Assembly (NCBI GenBank): GCA_029945985.1
Contig: JAQSDP010000454.1
Location: 1-13,337 of the forward strand
Length of the DNA stretch: 13,337 nt
Source of the DNA: a bacterium
GTDB taxonomy: Bacteria; Acidobacteriota; Blastocatellia; Pyrinomonadales; Pyrinomonadaceae
Direction: 5' to 3'
Of this stretch, positions 6,674-13,337 are shown one piece after another (position 1 is the stretch's first letter; each line of letters begins with the position of its first letter). Under the pieces are notes generated by a model. That model was not told where the DNA came from, did no database searches, and saw only the letters and a list, made by a program, of their open reading frames with translations. The position numbers and the translations under genes were made by a program.

Positions 6674-9547
6674 ATGAGCGAAACATTAGATCTGAAGAAA
6701 ACCGTTAACCTCCCTAAGACCGATTTCTCGCAGAAAGCGAACCTCGGCCAGAGCGAACCCGCGCGGCTTAAGAAGTGGACCGAGATGGGCCTTTACGAAA
6801 AGATCGCCGAGACGCGTAAAGGCCGCGAAAAATTCATCCTTCACGACGGTCCGCCGTACGCTAACGCGGACATCCACATCGGAACGGCTCTCAACAAGAT
6901 CCTCAAAGACTTCGTCGTCAAGACGAGGTCGATGATGGGTTTCGACGCGCCCTACGTGCCCGGATACGATTGCCACGGCCTGCCGATCGAGACACACGTC
7001 GAGCGAAAGTTGACCGAGAAAGGCAAGAATAAAAACGACATCCCGGTCGCAAGCTTCCGCCGCATCTGCCGCGAACACGCTTCGACGGCGATGAACAACC
7101 AGACGCGCGATTTCAAACGTCTAGGCATCCTCGGCGAATGGGATAACCCCTATCTGACGATGTCGCCGGAGTATGAATCGTCCACCGCTCGCCTGTTCGG
7201 AAGGTTCCTCGAGCGTGGATACGTTTACAAAGGACTCCGCCCCGTCTACTGGTGCATCTACGATCAGACCGCACTCGCCGAGGCCGAGGTCGAGTATAAA
7301 GAGCACACGTCGCCGTCGGTTTACGTAAAGTTTCCGCTCAAGTCCGATCCGGCTCAGATCGATCCGGCACTCGCCCACAAGAACGTCTTCGTTGTGATCT
7401 GGACGACGACCCCGTGGACGCTTCCGGCAAACCTCGGGATAGCTGTTCACCCCGATTTCGACTACTCCGCGATCGAGGTTTCAGACGCCGAAGTTTTCAT
7501 CGTCGCGTCTGAACTCGCAAAGTCCTTCTCCGAAACCGCAGGCTTTGCTGAGTACGAAGAGATCGCAAGATTCAAAGGTTCAAAACTCGATCGCCTAGAG
7601 GCGAAGCATCCTTGGATCGACCGCACCTCGCTGATAATGAACGGCGAACATGTCACGCTCGGCGAGGCCGATGCCGAGACCGAACTCGACGTGCGTTTCG
7701 AGGATAAAGCCTCCAAGAAATCCGGCACCGGCTGCGTCCACACCGCTCCGGGCCACGGTACAGACGACTTCCACATCGGCAAAGCGTACGGACTCGACAT
7801 CTACAATCCCGTCGATTCGTCCGGCAAATTCATCGCCGAGGTCGAACACTTCGCCGGCATGAATATCTTCGAAGCGAACCCGAAGATAGTCGAATTCTTG
7901 CAAGAACGGGGGATGCTCGTTTACTCAGAAAAGTATCAGCACCGCTATCCGCACTGCTGGCGATGCAAGAACCCGGTCGTCTTCCGCGCGACGCCGCAAT
8001 GGTTCATCTCGATGGACGAGATCCAAGGTGACTCTGGCGCAAAGCCGCTCCGCCAGGCCGCTCTCGACGAGATCGGCAAGGTCAAATGGCATCCTTCATG
8101 GGGCGAGGGCCGGATGTCGAATATGTTCAAGGGACGGCCTGATTGGTGCGTCTCGCGGCAGCGTTCGTGGGGCGTGCCGATCCCAGTCTTCTACTGTAAA
8201 GGCTGTGACGAAACTATCGCCGACCCGAAGATCATTGACCACGTAGCAGACATCTTCGCCGTTGAAACTGCCGACGCCTGGTATTCACGGCCCGAGACCG
8301 AACTGCTGCCCGAAGGCTTCAAATGTCCGAAGTGCGGCGACACTGATTTCCGCAAAGAGACCGACATTCTAGACGTATGGTTCGACTCCGGCTCGAGCTG
8401 CGTCGCGGTACTCGAAACCCGCGGCGACACGCTCCGATTCCCGGCCGACGTCTATCTCGAAGGCGGCGACCAGTACCGCGGCTGGTTCAACTCGTCGCTT
8501 AGCTGCGGCATCGCCGCACACGATTCCGCGCCGTATAAGCAGATCGTCACCCACGGTTGGGTTGTCGACGGCGAGGGCAAGAAACAATCGAAATCGCTCG
8601 GCAATGTCACGGCTCCGCAAGAGATCATCGATAAATCCGGTGCTGAGATCCTGCGTCTCTGGGCCGCGGCTGTCGATTACACCGAAGACGTTCGATGCTC
8701 CGACGAGATCCTTTCTCGCGTCGTCGATGCATATCGCAAGTTCCGCAACACGCTGAGATACGCGCTCGGAAATCTCGACGGATTTGATCCGGCCAAAGAT
8801 TCGGTTGAAGATCTAATGGAAGTCGACCGCTGGGCTCTCGCACATCTCGACGACGTCACGACCAAGGTCCTGAAGGGCTACGAGGTATACGATTTTCAAG
8901 CGGCATACGGAGCGATCTACAACTTCTGCACCGTCACGCTTTCGGCGCGTTATTTCGACATCATCAAGGACCGTCTTTACATCTACGCCCCGCGGTCCGT
9001 CGAGCGGCGTTCCGCTCAGACGGCGCTCTACAAGATCACGGAGACGCTCTGCCGACTCATGGCTCCGATCATCGCGTTCACTGCCGACGAAGCCTGGGAA
9101 AGTCTGCCGGGCCAGTCGCTCGCGAGCGTTCACCTCGCTGAGTTTCCAAAGCTTGAGGGCATCGACACATCACCCGGCGTTGCCTTGATCGAACGTTGGG
9201 AACGCATCTTCAGCATCCGCGACGAGGTGCTTAAAGCCCTTGAGGAAGCTCGCGGAGCCAAGCAGATCGGCTCGTCACTGGACGCAAAAGTGATCCTGAC
9301 TGCCGACAAAGATACGACCCGGTTTTTGCTCGATTATTTCGAACAATTGCGTTATATCTTTATCGTTTCGCAAGTCGAAGTTCACGAGGGTGATGGGACG
9401 AAGGTCGAGATCCAAAAGGCCGACGGCTCAAAATGCGAACGCTGCTGGAACTACTCGATCCGCATAGGCGAGTTCGATAAATACCCGACCGTCTGCGAAC
9501 GCTGCGTCGTCGCCTTGGATGAACTAGAGAAAGCCGCCGCGGCATGA
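6674..9547 (+). CDS. ileS: Isoleucyl-tRNA synthetase
   Basis: This 957-residue class I synthetase charges tRNA-Ile with isoleucine in the cytosol. The Rossmann fold shows [12 protein letters not shown] with HIGT at 68-71. The CP1 editing domain, which clears Val-tRNA-Ile, has [10 protein letters not shown] (from 244) and HGTDDF (361-366). A CxxC...CPKC insertion precedes DVWFDSGSS. The second signature reads KQSKS (637-641) instead of KMSKS. An anticodon-binding helical domain follows, and a C-terminal zinc knuckle holds C921/C924 and C941/C944, typical of bacterial IleRS. I chose ATG 6674 because the sequence there ([17 protein letters not shown]) resembles IleRS N-termini. The frame is open from GTG 6602, but that start would be translated across the terminator hairpin. 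No Shine-Dalgarno site is seen. Expression is probably controlled by the upstream leader. Confidence 0.97.
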   Translation: MSETLDLKKTVNLPKTDFSQKANLGQSEPARLKKWTEMGLYEKIAETRKGREKFILHDGPPYANADIHIGTALNKILKDFVVKTRSMMGFDAPYVPGYDCHGLPIETHVERKLTEKGKNKNDIPVASFRRICREHASTAMNNQTRDFKRLGILGEWDNPYLTMSPEYESSTARLFGRFLERGYVYKGLRPVYWCIYDQTALAEAEVEYKEHTSPSVYVKFPLKSDPAQIDPALAHKNVFVVIWTTTPWTLPANLGIAVHPDFDYSAIEVSDAEVFIVASELAKSFSETAGFAEYEEIARFKGSKLDRLEAKHPWIDRTSLIMNGEHVTLGEADAETELDVRFEDKASKKSGTGCVHTAPGHGTDDFHIGKAYGLDIYNPVDSSGKFIAEVEHFAGMNIFEANPKIVEFLQERGMLVYSEKYQHRYPHCWRCKNPVVFRATPQWFISMDEIQGDSGAKPLRQAALDEIGKVKWHPSWGEGRMSNMFKGRPDWCVSRQRSWGVPIPVFYCKGCDETIADPKIIDHVADIFAVETADAWYSRPETELLPEGFKCPKCGDTDFRKETDILDVWFDSGSSCVAVLETRGDTLRFPADVYLEGGDQYRGWFNSSLSCGIAAHDSAPYKQIVTHGWVVDGEGKKQSKSLGNVTAPQEIIDKSGAEILRLWAAAVDYTEDVRCSDEILSRVVDAYRKFRNTLRYALGNLDGFDPAKDSVEDLMEVDRWALAHLDDVTTKVLKGYEVYDFQAAYGAIYNFCTVTLSARYFDIIKDRLYIYAPRSVERRSAQTALYKITETLCRLMAPIIAFTADEAWESLPGQSLASVHLAEFPKLEGIDTSPGVALIERWERIFSIRDEVLKALEEARGAKQIGSSLDAKVILTADKDTTRFLLDYFEQLRYIFIVSQVEVHEGDGTKVEIQKADGSKCERCWNYSIRIGEFDKYPTVCERCVVALDELEKAAAA

Positions 9548-9556
9548 CCCTGGAGC

Positions 9557-9593
9557 GGCAAGCATCCCTGCTTGCCAGATCGCAGAGCGATCT
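9557..9593. repeat. Two tandem perfect palindromes after ileS
   Basis: GGCAAGCA (9557-9564) pairs with TGCTTGCC (9569-9576) around TCCC. Directly abutting it, AGATCGC (9577-9583) pairs with GCGATCT (9587-9593) around AGA. Neither is followed by a real T tract (only CTAAAAGG), so this is not a standard terminator. The 55-bp gap between ileS and the next gene holds little else. The first palindrome, with its TGGAGC prefix, resembles REP-like dispersed elements. Only one copy lies in this window. Confidence 0.65.
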
Positions 9594-9602
9594 AAAAGGC
9601 TT

Positions 9603-10025
9603 ATGTTGAAACATCTGTCCATAATCCTGATATTCGTCGCGGCCATAAGTGCGTCCGCTCAATCGGTCTATACACCTGACAAAGGTTCGCCCGAACGCAA
9701 GGCGATCCTCGACGCGCTCCGGGTTCCCGTCGAGCGTGATCTCAAGCAGAAGATTGTCTTCGTTACCGACGACCTCAAAGTGCAGGGAGCATGGGCATTC
9801 GTCAGCGGCCGCCCGACCAAGCCCGACGGCAGCAGCCCGAACTTAGCTGGGACAGCCTGGGATGACGCCGAAGATCTTTTCGACAACAATTTCTTCGGCC
9901 TCCTGCGAAGATCCGGCGGTAAATGGCGAGTCGTCAAACACGCGCTCGGCTGCACCGACGTCTGCTATCTTGATTGGTGGAGCAAATACAAAGCTCCGAA
10001 AGCGATATTTCCATTCTCGGACTAA
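9603..10025 (+). CDS. Small secreted protein of unknown function
   Basis: This 140-residue protein has a clear Sec signal peptide: MLKHLS, a hydrophobic run to about residue 17, and an ASA-Q cleavage site near residue 19. It should therefore be released into the periplasm or outside, not anchored as a lipoprotein, since no lipobox is seen. The mature part opens with YTPDKGSPERKAILDAL and contains VQGAWAFVSG and GGKWRVVKH, a pattern known from small exported proteins without an assigned function. C117 and C121 could form a disulfide. It follows the double palindrome after ileS. AAGG lies only three bases before the ATG, which is close for a ribosome binding site. The next gene begins one base after its stop. 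I do not recognise a named family. Confidence 0.85.
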   Translation: MLKHLSIILIFVAAISASAQSVYTPDKGSPERKAILDALRVPVERDLKQKIVFVTDDLKVQGAWAFVSGRPTKPDGSSPNLAGTAWDDAEDLFDNNFFGLLRRSGGKWRVVKHALGCTDVCYLDWWSKYKAPKAIFPFSD

Positions 10026-10026
10026 A

Positions 10027-10656
10027 ATGGCCGTGGATTTCTTAAAATTGATCTCGTCTCCCGACGCCGCATACGGCGAAGGGCTAAGATTTTTCCGAGG
10101 TACAGGAATGCTTAACCAAGCGATCAAAAAGCTCGCTAAAGATCTTGAACGCGAAGACATCGACTATGTAGCGATCGGAGCGATCGCCTTGAATCGCCAT
10201 GGCTATCGTCGCTTTACGGAAGACATAGATCTCCTGTTAACGGTCGAAGGTTTGGAACGATTCCATGAACGACTCGTCGGTCTCGGCTATCGACCGGCAT
10301 TTCCGGGAGCGAGAAAAAAGTTCCGTTCGTCTGAGAACAACATTCCTATTGAGATAATTACGACCGGCGAATATCCGGGCGACGGCCTTCCAAAAACTGT
10401 CGTTTTTCCCGTACCGCATGATGTTGCGGTCGATATTGAGGGTGTACAGACGATCTCACTCGAAAAACTCATCGAATTGAAACTCGCTTCCGGAATATCC
10501 GCACCGCACCGTTTGAAAGATCTTGCTGACGTTCAGGAACTCGTAAAGATCAAACATCTCGATGCATCGTACGCCGAAAACCTCGACGAATCAGTGCGCG
10601 CCAAGTTCATCGAGCTAGCGGATGCCGTCGCCGCATCTGGAGATGAACCAAATTAG
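10027..10656 (+). CDS. Nucleotidyltransferase-like protein (AbiEii/DUF6036-like)
   Basis: This 209-residue protein resembles the minimal nucleotidyltransferase fold. VAIGAIALNRHGYRRFTEDIDLLL carries the acidic pair D66 and D68, IPIEII offers E109 as a possible third carboxylate, and LEKLIELKLASG followed by RLKDLADVQEL (162-172) fits the AbiEii-like C-terminal helices. The substrate is unknown. Members occur as toxin halves or as solitary genes; no antitoxin or HEPN partner is adjacent, so a toxin role is unsupported. It begins one base after the preceding stop. An internal ATG at 10108 has a better ribosome binding site (GAGG, seven bases upstream) and would give 182 residues; the longer start is kept because the sequence leading into it (GLRFFRGTGMLNQ) reads as coding. 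The start is uncertain. Confidence 0.8.
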   Translation: MAVDFLKLISSPDAAYGEGLRFFRGTGMLNQAIKKLAKDLEREDIDYVAIGAIALNRHGYRRFTEDIDLLLTVEGLERFHERLVGLGYRPAFPGARKKFRSSENNIPIEIITTGEYPGDGLPKTVVFPVPHDVAVDIEGVQTISLEKLIELKLASGISAPHRLKDLADVQELVKIKHLDASYAENLDESVRAKFIELADAVAASGDEPN

Positions 10657-10680
10657 CCGCGAATGCGTAGTAGGCAGTCT

Positions 10681-10779
10681 ATGAAACACCTATCTATACT
10701 CTTCGCACTTTTTACGTTGTTCGCGGTTAGTGTCGTCGCCCAATCTGATGAAAAAAGCCGCAGTGCGCGTACCCGTTGA
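10681..10779 (+). pseudogene. Signal-peptide fragment split by frameshift from the following NTF2-like gene
   Basis: ATG 10681 opens a frame encoding a textbook signal peptide (MKHLSILFALFTLFAVSVVA, then QSDEK) that runs into a TGA at 10777-10779 after 32 residues. A plausible ribosome site (TAGG, six bases upstream) precedes it. Across the A6 run at 10751-10756 the sequence should pass into the next frame: removing one A gives SDEKAAVRVPVENY, a continuous NTF2-like N-terminus. It is therefore the 5' end of the next gene, disrupted either in the organism or in the assembly. Confidence 0.7.
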
Positions 10780-11113
10780 GAATTACATCAAAGGACAAGA
10801 GACCGGCGACGGCGAATACATCAAGAAAGCCTTTTATACTGAAGGCAATATGATCTTCGTTCGGGACGGGAAATACATGACTCGCTCGTTCGCCGAGTAC
10901 ATTAAGGGATTCACTGGCAAGCCCGCGGCCGACGAAAAAGACCGCAAACGCTCGATCGAATCGATCGACGTGGTGGGCAATGCGGCGGTCGCAAAGGTTA
11001 TACTTGATTACCCGACAGTGAAGTTCACCGATTACTTCACGCTATTAAAGATAGACGGCGAGTGGAAGATCATCAACAAATCGTTCCACGCCGAATCGAA
11101 GGCTAAGCAGTGA
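10730..11113 (+). CDS. NTF2-like / putative lumazine-binding family protein, 5' end frameshifted
   Basis: The frame encodes a small NTF2-fold domain of the SnoaL/lumazine-binding-like type: AAVRVPVENYIKGQETGDGEYIKKAF, then FVRDGKYMTRSFAEYIKGF, and the C-terminal strands SIDVVGNAAVAKVIL and DYFTLLKIDGEWKIINKSF. Such proteins are mostly small exported proteins or enzymes of uncertain role. The frame as read begins at GTG 10730 or ATG 10748 and lacks the export signal, which lies one frame away at 10681. With one A removed from the A6 run (10751-10756) the gene would be 10681-11113, about 143 residues and secreted. Its stop overlaps the lspA start (GTGA, 11110-11113), so the two are translationally coupled. 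Family assignment is fairly secure; the intactness of the gene is not. Confidence 0.75.
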   Translation: MSSPNLMKKAAVRVPVENYIKGQETGDGEYIKKAFYTEGNMIFVRDGKYMTRSFAEYIKGFTGKPAADEKDRKRSIESIDVVGNAAVAKVILDYPTVKFTDYFTLLKIDGEWKIINKSFHAESKAKQ

Positions 11114-11643
11114 CAAAAGGTGGTTTTTTGTGGAAGTTTGCGTACCTCGCCGTAGCGGGCGGGGTGTTCTTAATTGACCAGTCCTCGAAGGCATGGGCGG
11201 TTAGTCGTCTGCGTTTGGGTGATCAGATCACGCTCATTCCTGGCTTGCTGAATTTCGCCTATGCTGAGAATACCGGTGTCGCGTTTTCTATGCTTGACGA
11301 CCACGGCAACACCGGCCGTTGGGGACTCTCGGTTATAGCCGGGGTCGCCGCCACGCTCGTCGTCTACTTCTTTTGGAGAACACCCCGGGCCGATGACCGC
11401 ATCCTTGGCGCTCTCGCCCTCCTGCTCGCCGGCATCATCGGCAACGTCACCGACCGCATTCGTCTCGGCTTCGTAATCGACTTCATCGACGTCCAGTTCG
11501 GCTCGTGGCATTACCCGACCTTCAACGTCGCAGATATGTCCATCGTAATCGGAGCCGGGCTGCTCATAATTGACATGTTTTTGTTGAAAAAGAAGCAGCA
11601 GGCAGAAACACGACCGGTAGGGAGTGTGCCCGAGGGCAATTAG
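11110..11643 (+). CDS. lspA: Lipoprotein signal peptidase (signal peptidase II)
   Basis: This 177-residue inner-membrane aspartic protease removes the signal peptide of diacylglyceryl-modified prolipoproteins. Four hydrophobic segments are seen, at about 10-24, 70-88, 98-114 and 142-159. The catalytic aspartates are D124 (GFVIDFID) and D142 (NVADMS). Other family blocks include IDQSSKAW (22-29), NTGVAF (54-59) and GNVTDR (111-116). The GTG start overlaps the preceding stop as GTGA and has GAAGG seven bases upstream. The lgt ATG follows directly after its TAG, so the two lipoprotein enzymes are made together. The length is normal, and no essential residue is missing. Confidence 0.96.
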   Translation: MTKGGFLWKFAYLAVAGGVFLIDQSSKAWAVSRLRLGDQITLIPGLLNFAYAENTGVAFSMLDDHGNTGRWGLSVIAGVAATLVVYFFWRTPRADDRILGALALLLAGIIGNVTDRIRLGFVIDFIDVQFGSWHYPTFNVADMSIVIGAGLLIIDMFLLKKKQQAETRPVGSVPEGN

Positions 11644-12471
11644 ATGTATCCCGAGTTATTCAAGATCGGCAACTTCCCAATAACCAGCTACGGCCTCTGG
11701 CTCGCGGTCGGGATGCTTGTCGCGCTTATGGTCGCATCGCGGCTGGCGTCGAGGGATGGCCTTCCCCGCGAACGCATCTACGACCTCGGCCTCTGGACGC
11801 TGCTCGGTGGATTGCTTGGGTCAAAGATCCTAATGCTCCTCGTCGACCCGAACGCGCAAGTTTTCACGATCGACTTTCTGCGTTCCGGAGGCGTTTTCTA
11901 CGGTGGCTTGATCGGCGGATTCATCACTGTCGCCGTCTTGATGTGGCATTATAAGCTGAATTTTTGGAAGGTGGCGGACGCACTCGTTCCGGCGCTCGCA
12001 CTCGGTCAGGCTTTCGGCCGTCAGGGCTGTTTCGCCGCCGGCTGCTGCTGGGGCAAGCCGACCGATCTGTGGTGGGGTGTCCATTTCGGCGAGGCTGGCC
12101 ACGAATACACCGGCGTCCCGATGTACGGCCCCGACAACAGCGATCTGTTCCTGCATCCTACGCAACTTATCGAATCGTTCACGATGCTCGCCGTCTTCGG
12201 CCTCTTATACTGGCTGCACGGCAAAAAGAAGTTCGACGGTCAGGTCCTGATCGCTTACGGAATCATCTATTCCATCTTCCGCTTCTCTATCGAATTCATT
12301 CGCGATGATCCCCGGGGTGACTTTCTCGGCCTCACGACCGCAACCGGCCTCTCGACCTCTCAACTCGTCAGCCTCTTCGTCGCGGCCTGCTCGATCGTCT
12401 TTATGATCTGGCGGTTCCGCACGGCCCAGGCGGTAGCACAATCGGCAGCGAGTGTGCACGGTAGCGACTAA
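11644..12471 (+). CDS. lgt: Prolipoprotein diacylglyceryl transferase
   Basis: This 275-residue multi-pass inner-membrane enzyme transfers diacylglycerol from phosphatidylglycerol to the lipobox cysteine, the step before LspA cleavage. It has about seven hydrophobic segments and typical landmarks: SYGLWLAVG at the first helix, GGVFYGGLIGG (82-92), GQAFGRQGCFAAGCCWG with R126 in the signature region, HPTQLIES (171-178), and RFSIEFIRDDPRG with R213 and R220 near the C-terminus. The GRQGCF...GCCWG form differs from the GRxGNFxNxE of E. coli and is a known variant in the family. The ATG is immediately after the lspA TAG without a gap. A 53-bp space to the next gene holds a separate promoter candidate. 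Confidence 0.95.
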   Translation: MYPELFKIGNFPITSYGLWLAVGMLVALMVASRLASRDGLPRERIYDLGLWTLLGGLLGSKILMLLVDPNAQVFTIDFLRSGGVFYGGLIGGFITVAVLMWHYKLNFWKVADALVPALALGQAFGRQGCFAAGCCWGKPTDLWWGVHFGEAGHEYTGVPMYGPDNSDLFLHPTQLIESFTMLAVFGLLYWLHGKKKFDGQVLIAYGIIYSIFRFSIEFIRDDPRGDFLGLTTATGLSTSQLVSLFVAACSIVFMIWRFRTAQAVAQSAASVHGSD

Positions 12472-12509
12472 TCATTTCGGATTCACCAAAAACCCTTCTC
12501 CCCTCTTTC

Positions 12510-12518
12510 TGTTAGACT
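12510..12518 (+). promoter_or_regulatory. Candidate extended -10 promoter of the RluD-like gene
   Basis: TGtTAGACT is an extended -10 whose hexamer matches TATAAT at four of six positions. It ends six bases before the TTG start at 12525, the same spacing as at the desulfurase gene. No good -35 is seen. It lies between the lgt stop and the new gene and overlaps an in-frame TAG (12513-12515). Confidence 0.42.
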
Positions 12519-12524
12519 TGTCTC

Positions 12525-13337
12525 TTGTCAGACGAACTTTCAACCATCACAGCAACCGCTGAAGACGCCGGTCCTCGCCTCGACGCGTTTCTTGCATCCC
12601 GCATCGAAGGCTGGTCGCGCTCGCGGCTGCAGCGGCTGATCGAGGATGAATCGATCCTCGTAAACACCAAACCCGCCAAGGCGTCATACAGGATCCACGA
12701 GGGCGACGAGATCGACATCGACCTAACCGAAGCCCCGGCCGCCCGCTTCGAACCCGAAAACATCCCGCTCGACATTGTTTTCGAAGACGAGTTCCTTGCC
12801 GTCATCAACAAACCCGCCGGCATGGTCGTCCACCCGGGAGCGGGAATCTCCAGCGGTACATTGGCCAACGCAGTTGCTTACCATTTCTCTCTCGTCACTC
12901 ATCACTCATCACCTGTCACTCGTTTAGGCATAGTACATAGGCTCGACAAAGACACCTCCGGCCTCATCATCGTCGCCAAAGACGAACAAACTCACGAAGC
13001 CCTCGCCGACCAATTCCGCGATCGCTTGGTGGAAAAGTCGTACGTCGCGCTCGTCCACGGCAGCCCGCGGGAAGATAAAGGAACTATCGACCGACCGCTC
13101 GCTCGCGACCGCTGGCATCGAACCAAGATGACCGTCGCCGCCAACGGCCGCAACGCGCTCAGCCTTTGGAACGTACGGCAGAGGTTCGATAAGTTCGCGC
13201 TGCTCGATGTCGACATCAAGACCGGCCGCACGCACCAGATCCGCGTCCACCTCGCCTCTATCAATCACCCCGTCGTCGGCGACGCAACCTACAACGAAGG
13301 CCGCGACAACACCATCAACGACTCCGACACAAAACGC
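12525..13337 (+). CDS. rluD: RluD-like pseudouridine synthase with S4 domain (3' end cut by window)
   Basis: The 271 codons present belong to the RluA/RluD family, which converts specific uridines of 23S rRNA to pseudouridine. An S4 RNA-binding domain covers about 17-65 (RLDAFLAS, RSRLQRLIEDESILVN). The catalytic motif HRLDKDTSG gives D141. VINKPAGMVVHPG (93-105) and TGRTHQIRVHL (233-243) are family blocks. The start must be TTG 12525: an in-frame TAG at 12513-12515 blocks extension, and the next ATG lies after the S4 domain. No Shine-Dalgarno site is seen. The loop before the catalytic motif (SLVTHHSSPVTR) is encoded by a 7-bp tandem repeat. The last 50 or so residues lie beyond the window. 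RluD is favoured over RluC because of the lspA/lgt neighbourhood, but this is not certain. Confidence 0.9.
   Translation, partial: MSDELSTITATAEDAGPRLDAFLASRIEGWSRSRLQRLIEDESILVNTKPAKASYRIHEGDEIDIDLTEAPAARFEPENIPLDIVFEDEFLAVINKPAGMVVHPGAGISSGTLANAVAYHFSLVTHHSSPVTRLGIVHRLDKDTSGLIIVAKDEQTHEALADQFRDRLVEKSYVALVHGSPREDKGTIDRPLARDRWHRTKMTVAANGRNALSLWNVRQRFDKFALLDVDIKTGRTHQIRVHLASINHPVVGDATYNEGRDNTINDSDTKR
12895..12922 (+). repeat. 7-bp tandem repeat inside the RluD-like gene
   Basis: Four consecutive heptamers: TCACTCA, TCACTCA, TCACCTG, TCACTCG. The first two are identical and the others differ at one or two positions. They encode the variable loop just before the catalytic HRLDKD motif. Seven is not a multiple of three, so gain or loss of one unit would shift the frame. 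Confidence 0.65.

Noticed and set aside
10027..10656. Abi-type toxin-antitoxin system
   Set aside because: Only one nucleotidyltransferase-like gene is present; neither neighbour resembles an antitoxin or a HEPN partner.
10751..10757. Programmed -1 ribosomal frameshift at AAAAAAG
   Set aside because: Joining the signal peptide to the domain requires a +1 shift (skip one base), not the -1 shift that such a slippery run promotes.

Overview
The window is 13,337 bp of ordinary-looking, tightly packed bacterial chromosome. No tRNA, rRNA, CRISPR array, insertion sequence or phage gene is visible, and no stretch of more than 300 bases lacks a gene. An FHA-GAF-adenylate cyclase, a very long TPR/sigma-54 activator and small secreted NTF2-like proteins, together with moderately high GC and few Shine-Dalgarno sequences, suggest an Acidobacteriota-type genome, perhaps Blastocatellia. 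This is an inference from gene content only.

Layout. Positions 1-1734 (minus): class III adenylate cyclase with FHA and GAF domains, probably starting at GTG 1734. Positions 1782-2930 (plus): NifS/IscS-type cysteine desulfurase, diverging from the cyclase across a 47-bp region that holds overlapping promoters. Positions 2927-6022 (minus): a 1031-residue TPR-GAF-AAA+-Fis sigma-54 activator that meets the desulfurase tail to tail with a 4-bp overlap. Position 6198 onward (plus): clpS, a short leader region, ileS, two small genes, a frameshifted small secreted-protein gene, lspA, lgt, and the first 271 codons of an RluD-like pseudouridine synthase cut by the window end.

The most interesting element lies between clpS and ileS (6523-6673). 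An extended -10 promoter precedes an 18-codon [21 protein letters not shown], with two tandem Ile-Ile pairs. A perfect 11-bp stem with a T tract follows and ends about ten bases before the ileS ATG. No promoter fits between the hairpin and ileS, so any transcript from this upstream promoter must pass the hairpin. This looks like classical ribosome-mediated attenuation of isoleucyl-tRNA synthetase by isoleucine codons. No canonical T-box sequence is present.

A second theme is initiation without a Shine-Dalgarno sequence. Extended -10 elements (TGnTAnnnT) end 6-7 bases before the start codons of the desulfurase (GTG), clpS (ATG) and the RluD-like gene (TTG), which would place transcription starts at or next to the start codons. 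The sigma-54 activator instead has a clear GAGGA site.

Functionally, Lgt and LspA are consecutive enzymes of lipoprotein maturation. IleRS and the pseudouridine synthase serve translation, and ClpS delivers N-degron substrates to a Clp protease. The cyclase and the sigma-54 activator are signalling proteins whose targets are not shown here. Three small accessory genes separate ileS from lspA, a pair that is adjacent in many bacteria.
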